In this document: piece by piece, positions 14,226-19,446 of the stretch | How positions within the stretch are numbered: the stretch's first letter is position 1 | Layout of the letters: each line of letters begins with the position of its first letter | Assembly (NCBI GenBank): GCA_039630445.1 | Contig: JBCNVA010000157.1 | Span: 1-19,446 of the forward strand | Length of the DNA stretch: 19,446 bases | Reading direction: 5' to 3' | Source: HRBIN15 sp039630445 | Lineage (GTDB): Bacteria > Armatimonadota > Fimbriimonadia > Fimbriimonadales > GBS-DC | Translations under genes and position numbers: made by a program | The notes under the pieces: model-generated | Database searches by the model: none | What the model was told of the DNA's origin: nothing | Seen by the model: the letters and a program-made list of their open reading frames with translations, nothing else

Positions 14226-15515
14226 CTATAACAGGCGAATCACCTGCAGCAAGCGCATATCAGGGCGCTGGCGAAGCGAGGCCATGCGGGTTTGAAACAG
14301 CGATTCGGATGCTGGGGCGGTCAGGCATACCTGCTCCAGCCCCTCGCGCGTCGGCTCTATGCGCTGATAATCGGGCTGCCACTCAGCGAGCGCGTGGCGC
14401 ACCGCCTGCAGCGCCTCCTCGCTGGTGCCCACCGCCCGCACATAGTAGCGGAAAGTGAGCGAGTCGATGGGCGCGGTCTCGCCGGGCTGCAGGCTGGGCT
14501 GGGGTTGTGTGCCTGCGATACCCAGACGCAGCTGGCGCGCCGCCCGAATCAGGTCGCCCAAGATCGCACTGGCGGTCGGGCGTGCCCCCGCCGCAAAACC
14601 GTGCAGAAACAGCTCACGAAAGCCGTTGCCCTGTAGCCAGATGCCGTTGTTCGCGTCTTTCAGCGCATAGAGCGGATGATTGCGCGGCAGCAGCACGGGG
14701 TGCACGCGCACATTCAGCCGTCCGTCAGGCAATCGCTCCGCCGTGCCGAGGAGCTTAATGCCATAGCCAAGCCGTTGCGCCCACTCCAAATCGCGCCCGC
14801 TGAGATGGCTGATCCCCTCGCGGTAGACGCTTTCGAGAGGCACATACTGCAAAAATGCCAGTCGCGCCAGAATTGCCATTTTATACTGGGCGTCATAGCC
14901 CTCCACATCGCTGCTTGGGTCGGCTTCGGCATAGCCCAACGCCTGTGCTTGGGCAAGCGCTTCCGAGTATGCCTGCTCCGCAGGGATACCCTGCTCCAGC
15001 GCCTGCTCCATACGGGTCAGGATGAAATTCGTGGTGCTGTTCACGATGCCGACAGCACGCTCGATACGATTGCCTGCCAGCGCCTCTTGCAGCAAGGTCA
15101 AAATCGGCAAGCTGCCTGCTACGCTGGCTTCATAAAGCAAATCTGCCCGATGCTCCATCGCGAGACGCAGCAGCTCGTCGCCTGCGATCGCCATCACCAT
15201 CTTGTTCGCCGTGATCACGCTTTTGCCCGCTTGCAACGCCGTGCGGATGAGGCTCCGTGCTGGCTCTAATCCCCCCATGACCTCAATCACAATCGCCACC
15301 TCTTGGTCGCGAACGGCTTGCTCGGCATCGGTCGTGATCAACTCAGGCGGGATTGGAACCGTGCGGGGCTTGGACGGTTCCCGCACGACCACATGGCGTA
15401 TTTCGAAACGGCAGCCCGTCTGTGCCTCCAGCAACTCGGCATTTTCGCGCAGGAGGCTCAGCACCCCTCCGCCCACTGTGCCTGCCCCTAACAGCGTGAT
15501 GCGAACCGGTCTCAT
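14226..15515 (-). CDS. hom: Homoserine dehydrogenase
   Basis: A 429-residue enzyme converting aspartate semialdehyde to homoserine for threonine and methionine synthesis. Visible are the NAD(P)-binding GAGTVGGGV (10-18), TANKMV with Lys105, NSTTNFIL, and the signature GYAEADPSSDVEGYDAQYKM with the substrate Asp and catalytic Lys212. The C-terminal ~75 residues have the size and position of the ACT domain (starting at FRYYVRA). The usual D-x-PGVL amino-acid-binding turn is missing, replaced by GTSEEAL, so threonine feedback inhibition may be lost. ATG 15515 overlaps the accB stop as ATGA, indicating coupling. The pairing of a fatty-acid carboxylase carrier with an aspartate-family enzyme is not a standard operon. 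Confidence 0.93.
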   Translation of the reverse strand: MRPVRITLLGAGTVGGGVLSLLRENAELLEAQTGCRFEIRHVVVREPSKPRTVPIPPELITTDAEQAVRDQEVAIVIEVMGGLEPARSLIRTALQAGKSVITANKMVMAIAGDELLRLAMEHRADLLYEASVAGSLPILTLLQEALAGNRIERAVGIVNSTTNFILTRMEQALEQGIPAEQAYSEALAQAQALGYAEADPSSDVEGYDAQYKMAILARLAFLQYVPLESVYREGISHLSGRDLEWAQRLGYGIKLLGTAERLPDGRLNVRVHPVLLPRNHPLYALKDANNGIWLQGNGFRELFLHGFAAGARPTASAILGDLIRAARQLRLGIAGTQPQPSLQPGETAPIDSLTFRYYVRAVGTSEEALQAVRHALAEWQPDYQRIEPTREGLEQVCLTAPASESLFQTRMASLRQRPDMRLLQVIRLL

Positions 15516-15940
15516 TCAGGTGGCTCCAGCAGCATCAGAACTTCGCCCTGCTGCACCAGCGAGGCGTTCTGCGCCACGATTCGGCGCACGACGCCCGTGG
15601 CGGGCGACGGAATTTCGTTGAACACCTTCATCGCCTCGATCAAGCCGATGGTCTGCCCTTCGTAGACCAGATCGCCCTCCTCCACATAGGGCGGTTCGCT
15701 GGGCGAGGGACCGCGATAGAACATGCCCGTCATCGGCGCCTCGATGGGGATAAAAGAGGGCTGCTCGGCAACTTCTGCGGGCAGTGCGGGGGTCACAACA
15801 GCAGCCGTGGGAGCAGCTGTCGGCATCCCTGCACGCTCCAAATGCACGCTCAGGTCGCCCAGCTCCACGCTCAACTCCTGCAGCTGATAGCGTTCCATCA
15901 GCTCCAGGCAGCGCTCCACCAGCTCAATCGGCAGCTGCAC
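15512..15940 (-). CDS. accB: Biotin carboxyl carrier protein of acetyl-CoA carboxylase
   Basis: A 142-residue protein if started at GTG 15940. The N-terminal helix (LPIELVERCLELMERYQLQELSVEL) is followed by an Ala/Pro linker (about 40-65). The biotinyl domain has Lys105 in EAMKVFNEI and keeps the 'thumb'-like insert FYRGPSPSEPPYVEEGD typical of AccB. The carrier delivers carboxylate from biotin carboxylase to carboxyltransferase. The frame is open up to 16051, but that part lies in the upstream vWA gene and its end. The GTG is chosen because GGTATAAT ends 6 bases before it and the resulting protein begins where AccB homology begins. No accC follows, unlike the common accBC arrangement. Confidence 0.9.
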   Translation of the reverse strand: MQLPIELVERCLELMERYQLQELSVELGDLSVHLERAGMPTAAPTAAVVTPALPAEVAEQPSFIPIEAPMTGMFYRGPSPSEPPYVEEGDLVYEGQTIGLIEAMKVFNEIPSPATGVVRRIVAQNASLVQQGEVLMLLEPPE

Positions 15941-15946
15941 GCCTGC

Positions 15947-15954
15947 ATTATACC
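15947..15954 (-). promoter_or_regulatory. -10 promoter element of accB
   Basis: GGTATAAT on the minus strand, then 6 bases (GCAGGC) and GTG 15940. It predicts a leaderless mRNA with a GTG start. The -35 region is poor (GTGTCC at about 17 bp). Confidence 0.65.
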
Positions 15955-15983
15955 TGACCCCCTCGTGGGGGACACCACGCAGG

Positions 15984-17012
15984 CTAAAGCCGTTCTGCGC
16001 GGGATGAGCCGATTTGCAGTTCGAAAATGCGTTCAACACCCGATGCGCCACCCCGCACCTTCAGGCGGATCCGTTCACCCTGGCGGAAACCGCCTGGGCG
16101 TTTCAGCGCGCAGTGCAGCACATAGCATGGCGCGATGTCCGCACTGCCGACCACATCCTCGAAAGCGGCTTGCAGGTCGCGCGCTTCCTGCACAGCAACC
16201 AGCGCACCATCCGTCGCATCGGCTAACCGTTGCAGGGTGGCGCGTACCGTGGGATAATTCGGAATGGAGCGTTCGTCGCCCAGAAACACAAAGAACAGGC
16301 GGGTGCGCGTGCGGCGTGCCTCCGCCTCTACCTCCGAATCGGTATGGCTATAGATACCATCGGGCACATCGTTCGCCCCGTCGCTAAAGCAAACCAGCCA
16401 GCGTTCGCGCCCTGCCGGTTCCTGCGCCAGCGTGCGCAGCTGCGCCAGCAAGGTGTTCCAAAGCGGCGTGCCATGCGGGCTGGGTCCCTCACGCTGGAGC
16501 AGTTGCAACGCCCGCAGAACCGCCCCATGGTTGCCTTCACCGATGGGCACAAGCAAGTCATAATCGCCGTACTGCATGGGGTTGAGCGAGGCGAAGCAGC
16601 AAAGCGCGAGGCGTGCATCGGCGGGCAGTCGCTCCACAAAGCTCTGCGCTGCTGGAAAACGCCGCTTGTCAGGATCGGAGCCTGAATAGCCGAAGCTGCC
16701 AAACAGCGAAGCGGACTGATCCATCGCCAGCACCACACTGAGCCGACGGCTAACACCCTGAGGGCGCGGGCAACGCGAGCGCTTGACCGCTTGCACCACC
16801 ACCTGCGCCCTCGAATCGGCACACTCCACGATGAACTGGTCAGGCTCTTCACCCTGAACGCCTGCACAGTCAGCCGTCAGATGCTCCAGGGTGAACATGA
16901 CGGTATCTGGCGGCAGAGCCGTCGACGAGAGTGTCTCAATCCGCTGCACAGGCGCACAACCCCCCATCAAAAGAAGCAACACCCATCCGATACCCAGCCG
17001 AACACTTCTCAT
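15984..17012 (-). CDS. Lipoprotein with a von Willebrand factor A domain
   Basis: A 342-residue protein. A lipoprotein signal (VRLGIGWVLLLLMGGC) puts the lipid-modified cysteine at residue 19. A vWA domain spans about 90-300 with a complete MIDAS: Asp98-x-Ser100-x-Ser102 (DQSAS), Thr182 in GTPLW and Asp211 in FSDGAND. It should bind a divalent metal and a protein ligand at the cell envelope. A C-terminal beta-rich section follows (RLKVRGGASGVERIFELQIG). ATG 17012 is preceded by AGGGG seven bases upstream, and only this start puts the signal peptide at the N-terminus. The gene diverges from smpB across 53 bases and precedes accB by 43 bases, which has its own promoter. Confidence 0.87.
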   Translation of the reverse strand: MRSVRLGIGWVLLLLMGGCAPVQRIETLSSTALPPDTVMFTLEHLTADCAGVQGEEPDQFIVECADSRAQVVVQAVKRSRCPRPQGVSRRLSVVLAMDQSASLFGSFGYSGSDPDKRRFPAAQSFVERLPADARLALCCFASLNPMQYGDYDLLVPIGEGNHGAVLRALQLLQREGPSPHGTPLWNTLLAQLRTLAQEPAGRERWLVCFSDGANDVPDGIYSHTDSEVEAEARRTRTRLFFVFLGDERSIPNYPTVRATLQRLADATDGALVAVQEARDLQAAFEDVVGSADIAPCYVLHCALKRPGGFRQGERIRLKVRGGASGVERIFELQIGSSRAERL

Positions 17013-17049
17013 CTTGCATCCCCTATGCAAAGCACTCCATCCCCTATTA

Positions 17050-17057
17050 GGTACAAT
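17050..17057 (+). promoter_or_regulatory. -10 promoter element of smpB
   Basis: GGTACAAT followed by 8 bases (tccttgcg) and ATG 17066. It predicts a leaderless mRNA. No -35 match of note. Confidence 0.7.
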
Positions 17058-17065
17058 TCCTTGCG

Positions 17066-17527
17066 ATGGCGAAGCAGTCTGACGGCGGCATCAAGCTCAT
17101 CGCGACGAACCGCAAGGCGTACCACGAGTACCACATAGAGGATACCATCGAGGCGGGGATTGCGCTGGTCGGTTCGGAGGTCAAGTCGGTCGCGGCGGGG
17201 AAAGTGAGCCTGACCGATGCCTACTGTCGCGTGGAGCATGGTGAGATGTGGGTGCATAATATGCACATCGCGCCCTATGAGCCCGCCTCGCGCTTCGGGC
17301 ACGAGCCGCGCCGCAAGCGCAAACTGCTGCTGCACAAGTGGGAGATCGAGCGGCTGGGCAGCAAGGCGGAGCAGAAGGGCTATACGCTGATCCCGCTGCG
17401 CCTCTATTTCCGCAACGGCAAGGCGAAGCTGGAAATCGGGCTGGCACGCGGCAAGCGCAAGTACGACAAGCGCGAAGCCATCCGCCAGCGCGACATCGAG
17501 CGCGAACTACGCCGCGAGCGATTATAA
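17066..17527 (+). CDS. smpB: SsrA-binding protein SmpB
   Basis: A 153-residue protein of standard length. Family blocks are IATNRKAYHEYHIEDTIEAG, ALVGSEVKSVAAGKVSLTDA, EMWVHNMHIAPYE, HEPRRKRKLLLHK, and GYTLIPLRLYFRNGKAKLEI. The basic tail GKRKYDKREAIRQRDIERE follows. SmpB binds tmRNA and brings it to stalled ribosomes for trans-translation. ATG 17066 is set by the upstream GGTACAAT box. The stop codon TAA (17525-17527) lies inside the terminal repeat of a palindromic element, so the insertion supplied the present stop and may have changed the last residues. No tmRNA gene is recognised in the following intergenic region. Confidence 0.95.
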   Translation: MAKQSDGGIKLIATNRKAYHEYHIEDTIEAGIALVGSEVKSVAAGKVSLTDAYCRVEHGEMWVHNMHIAPYEPASRFGHEPRRKRKLLLHKWEIERLGSKAEQKGYTLIPLRLYFRNGKAKLEIGLARGKRKYDKREAIRQRDIERELRRERL

Positions 17528-17711
17528 TAACCCAGCTTGCCACCTATCTGAGATTCCTCGCCTTCGGCTCGGAATGACAAGTTCACTGCCGCATAAAACA
17601 CCCCGTCATTCCGAGCGGAGCCTTGTCATTCCGAGCGAAGCGTTGTCATTCCGAGCGAAGCGAGGAATCTCACTTGCTCAAAAACAACAGGTAGCAAGTT
17701 GGGTTATTATA
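17523..17711. mobile_element. MITE-like palindromic element, copy 2 (189 bp)
   Basis: The ends are TATAATAACCCAGCTTGCC at left and, read in reverse at right, TATAATAACCCAACTTGCTACC: an inverted repeat of about 22 bp with few mismatches. Inside, gagattcctcgc...ggaatgacaa (17540-17580) faces gtcattccgagcg...gcgaggaatctc (17645-17672), so the whole element can fold into one long hairpin. It shares its ends and motifs with copy 1 at 10604-10752. It has no coding capacity. It sits between the convergent smpB and ubiX genes and could also act as a bidirectional terminator. Confidence 0.75.
17605..17664 (+). repeat. Three tandem 20-bp units inside the element
   Basis: GTCATTCCGAGCG(G/A)AGC(C/G)TT repeats with an exact 20-bp period at 17605, 17625 and 17645; the last unit ends in AG in place of TT. 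Copy 1 of the element has a single unit here, which accounts for part of the length difference. Confidence 0.85.
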
Positions 17712-17735
17712 CCGATTGGGGCGTCAAGTGATACA

Positions 17736-17827
17736 CGGCTAAAGCTGTTCCTCTGCCAACGAAGCCCGCCTACGCGGGCTACAGCCGACGGAGGTTAGCT
17801 TCGTCTGCACAGGAGCGGCTTCAGCCG
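17736..17827. repeat. 92-bp inverted-repeat element with an inner hairpin
   Basis: Two 29-base arms (17736-17764 and 17799-17827) are inverted copies with about five mismatches, starting CGGCTAAAGC and ending CTTCAGCCG. Between them an AGCCCGC-ctac-GCGGGCT hairpin (17763-17780) is perfect over 7 bp. It differs in sequence from the MITE-like copies beside it. No run of T follows the hairpin, so an intrinsic terminator is not evident. It looks like a REP/BIME-type intergenic repeat. Confidence 0.7.
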
Positions 17828-17893
17828 TCCAGAATACTGTGCCGTTTGAAAACCCGCTTCCAGCCTATTTGGAGAGGCACTCCCCTCAAAGGG
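17828..17893. other. Intergenic tail between repeats and ubiX
   Basis: With the two repeat elements this completes a 366-base gap between convergent genes. I see no gene, tRNA-like fold or clear terminator in these last 66 bases. Confidence 0.5.
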
Positions 17894-18502
17894 CTATTCG
17901 TCACCAGTTCGTCCCCATTCGGGCACAAGGGTCTGTTCCACACCCAGATGCTGCAAGATGCGGGCAACGACGGTGTCCACCGCCTCCTCCAGCGTGCGCG
18001 GGCGGTTGTAGAACGCTGGGCAAGCGGGCAGAATGGTCGCACCTGCCTCCACCGCAAGCAACATATTGTGTAGATGAACCCGATTGAACGGCATTTCGCG
18101 CACCACCAGAATCAGCGGGCGTCGCTCCTTGAGGCACACATCGGCAGCGCGGGTCATCAGGTCGTCGGATGTACCGTTGGCGATGCGCCCTAAGGTGCCC
18201 ATCGAGCAGGGCACAATCACCATCCCATCGTGGCGGAAGCTGCCGCTGGCAGGGGGTGAGAAGTAATCGCGCGGTTGCAGCACCTTCAATCCCTCCCACG
18301 GCGCTCCCAAGAGCACCTCAGCACAGAGCGTTTCGCGCGTGATATCTAACCCCAGCTCCGTCTGCAGCACCTGAATCGCCTGATCGGAGCAGATGAGATA
18401 GACCTCGCGAAAGTGGTAGCGTGCCTGATGCAGAAAGCGTACCGCATAGATGGCGCCGCTTGCGCCTGTGATACCCACCACGAGCCTGCCTGTTCGCGCC
18501 AT
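17894..18502 (-). CDS. ubiX: UbiX-type flavin prenyltransferase
   Basis: A 202-residue flavoprotein. The FMN-binding start is RLVVGITGASGAIYAVRFL. Later family motifs are VIVPCSMGTLGRIANG, and VVREMPFNRVHLHNM near the prenyl-transfer site, then PACPAFYNRP. UbiX makes prenylated FMN, the cofactor for UbiD-type decarboxylases in quinone or aromatic-acid metabolism; no ubiD gene is in the window. The start at ATG 18502 follows GGTATCTT after 7 bases. The frame stays open to 18532, but there it enters the divergent promoter region. It is divergent from the next gene with only 44 bases between starts. Confidence 0.93.
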   Translation of the reverse strand: MARTGRLVVGITGASGAIYAVRFLHQARYHFREVYLICSDQAIQVLQTELGLDITRETLCAEVLLGAPWEGLKVLQPRDYFSPPASGSFRHDGMVIVPCSMGTLGRIANGTSDDLMTRAADVCLKERRPLILVVREMPFNRVHLHNMLLAVEAGATILPACPAFYNRPRTLEEAVDTVVARILQHLGVEQTLVPEWGRTGDE

Positions 18503-18509
18503 CCCTTCA

Positions 18510-18517
18510 AAGATACC
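18510..18517 (-). promoter_or_regulatory. Candidate -10 element of ubiX
   Basis: GGTATCTT on the minus strand, then 7 bases (TGAAGGG) and ATG 18502. A weaker match than the others but with the same spacing. GAAGGG touches the ATG, too close for a normal ribosome site. Confidence 0.5.
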
Positions 18518-18525
18518 CGATATTG

Positions 18526-18533
18526 GGTACAAT
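18526..18533 (+). promoter_or_regulatory. -10 promoter element of the Ig-like membrane protein gene
   Basis: GGTACAAT followed by 13 bases and ATG 18547, giving a leader of only a few bases. It lies 8 bases from the opposing ubiX box, so the two promoters overlap. Confidence 0.6.
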
Positions 18534-18546
18534 TTCAGGCGGTTTT

Positions 18547-19446
18547 ATGGCAATTCGCGTCAGACTGGGGCAGGACGAGGTGCAGGTGGAGCCGGGTGGG
18601 TCGGCGCAACTGATGGCGATTGTGCGCAACGAGGGCGACCAGCCCGATCATGTGGCGCTGGAGGTGGAGGGCGTCGACGCCGAGTGGTGTGCTATTCCAA
18701 TCCCGTCGTTCACCTTGGCGCCGGGCGAAGAGGTGCAGGAGCGGATTCTCTTTCGTCCACCGCGCAGCGCAGAGAGCCGTGCAGGAACCTATCCGATAGT
18801 GATTCGAGCGCGCTCATTGGAGAACGGCGGGAGCAGTGTGGCGCAAGCCAGTCTGGTGGTGCGTCCCTACAGCATGCTCACTCTCGAGCTGGAGCCGCGC
18901 CGCGGCGTCGTTTCGCCTCTGCGCAAGCGAGCTGGCTATGAGGTGATCGTAGGCAACTTGGGCAATATCGAGCAGACCATCCACCTCTATGCCTCCGACC
19001 CAGAGGATGCACTGGTGTTCGAATGGGAGCGCGAGCAGGTCTATCTGGCACCGGGCGAGACGCGCACCGTGATGCTCTTTGTTCAGCCGCGCCAACTGCC
19101 CCTGCTGGTGAACCCCGCGCTCTACAGCTTCACCCTCACGGCGCGCAGCGCAGAAGACCCACTTCGATCGTCCCATGCCCAGGGGCAGTTGGAGCGGCGT
19201 GGGTTAATTAGCCCCGCTACGATCGTGTTTTTGCTTGTGCTGGCGCTGCTCGGCGCCGTCTGGGCTTACACACGCCCACGCCCTGTCGAGATCCAAGCGT
19301 TTGTCGCAGAGCCGGCACAAATTACCGCGGGCGAAAAGACCACCCTGCGCTGGCTCGTGCGGAATGCCGATCAGGTCATCATTGAGCCGGCTGTTGGTGA
19401 TTTTGACCCGAACAAAACGCGCTCGGTTCAGGTTCAACCAATCAAT
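18547..19446 (+). CDS. Membrane protein with Ig-like domains, 5' part
   Basis: The frame runs 300 codons to the right edge without a stop, so the gene is cut. It starts MAIRVRLGQDEVQVEPGGSA with no signal peptide. Residues 1-110 and 111-218 look like two Ig-like beta domains of the NEW3/COG1470 type (EVEPGGSAQLMAIVRNEGD; YEVIVGNLGNIEQTIHL; LAPGETRTVMLFVQP). One membrane segment follows at about 221-243 (LISPATIVFLLVLALLGAVWAY). Then a third beta domain begins (IQAFVAEPAQITAGEKTTLRW). The N-terminal part lacks an export signal, so it is probably cytoplasmic with the later domain outside. The function is unknown. ATG 18547 fits the nearby GGTACAAT box. Confidence 0.78.
   Translation, partial: MAIRVRLGQDEVQVEPGGSAQLMAIVRNEGDQPDHVALEVEGVDAEWCAIPIPSFTLAPGEEVQERILFRPPRSAESRAGTYPIVIRARSLENGGSSVAQASLVVRPYSMLTLELEPRRGVVSPLRKRAGYEVIVGNLGNIEQTIHLYASDPEDALVFEWEREQVYLAPGETRTVMLFVQPRQLPLLVNPALYSFTLTARSAEDPLRSSHAQGQLERRGLISPATIVFLLVLALLGAVWAYTRPRPVEIQAFVAEPAQITAGEKTTLRWLVRNADQVIIEPAVGDFDPNKTRSVQVQPIN

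Noticed and set aside
17605..17664. Possible CRISPR repeats
   Set aside because: Three 20-bp units are directly adjacent with no spacers, inside a palindromic element.
17763..17780. Intrinsic terminator of smpB or ubiX
   Set aside because: The 7-bp GC-rich hairpin has no T-run on either side, and it is part of a larger inverted-repeat unit.
17528..17893. Possible tmRNA gene next to smpB
   Set aside because: The gap is filled by two inverted-repeat elements. I see neither a tRNA-like acceptor/T-arm end nor a tag reading frame.

Overview
The window is about 19.4 kb of gene-dense, GC-rich bacterial DNA with short intergenic gaps and many start/stop overlaps. I saw no rRNA, tRNA, CRISPR array, phage module or transposase gene. 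A Uma2 gene with a coiled-coil tail, a MazEF pair, short palindromic repeats carrying 'gtcattccgagcg' motifs, and diderm-type export features (a lipoprotein, an ECF sigma/anti-sigma/HtrA-like set) fit a thermophilic or environmental lineage such as Armatimonadota. No marker here settles the taxonomy, so that placement is inference.

Layout. (1) 1-535: the 3' part of a Uma2-type nuclease gene, abnormally poor in C over its first ~295 bases. (2) 532-5951, minus strand: a compact seven-gene run with overlapping or nearly touching ends, read in the order sugar-phosphate isomerase-like protein, MazE/AbrB antitoxin, MazF toxin, TilS, ECF sigma factor, zinc-finger anti-sigma factor, HtrA-like PDZ protein. 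The last protein has lost all three catalytic residues. (3) 6064-7901, plus strand: a LemA-like membrane protein and the DNA polymerase III delta' subunit. (4) 7935-10464: a small WYL-like protein (minus), a NuoE-type subunit (plus) and an acyl-CoA ligase (minus). (5) 10604-10752: a palindromic MITE-like element in a divergent promoter region. (6) 10794-13772, plus strand: an exported protein with a degenerate trypsin-like domain plus TPR-like repeats, then a TPR protein. (7) 13798-17012, minus strand: a vWA lipoprotein, biotin carboxyl carrier protein, homoserine dehydrogenase, and a nucleotidyltransferase-fold protein lacking the HxGH motif. (8) 17066-17527: SmpB, followed by a second copy of the palindromic element and a different 92-bp inverted-repeat element. 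(9) 17894-18502, minus strand: UbiX-type flavin prenyltransferase. It is divergent from a membrane protein with Ig-like domains that runs off the right edge.

Three themes stand out. First, enzyme folds with missing active sites recur: two trypsin-like proteins and one RfaE/HldE-like nucleotidyltransferase, with a possibly ligand-blind ACT domain in Hom. The first sits beside a sigma/anti-sigma pair, where Pseudomonas keeps the active protease MucD, suggesting a non-proteolytic envelope-stress sensor. Second, seven genes share the arrangement GGTAYAAT (or a close variant), then 6-13 nt, then the start codon, with no usable Shine-Dalgarno. This predicts leaderless or near-leaderless mRNAs and corrects several starts. 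Third, the MITE-like element ends in GGTTAT(A/T)ATA, which resembles that same -10 pattern, so its copies could carry promoters.
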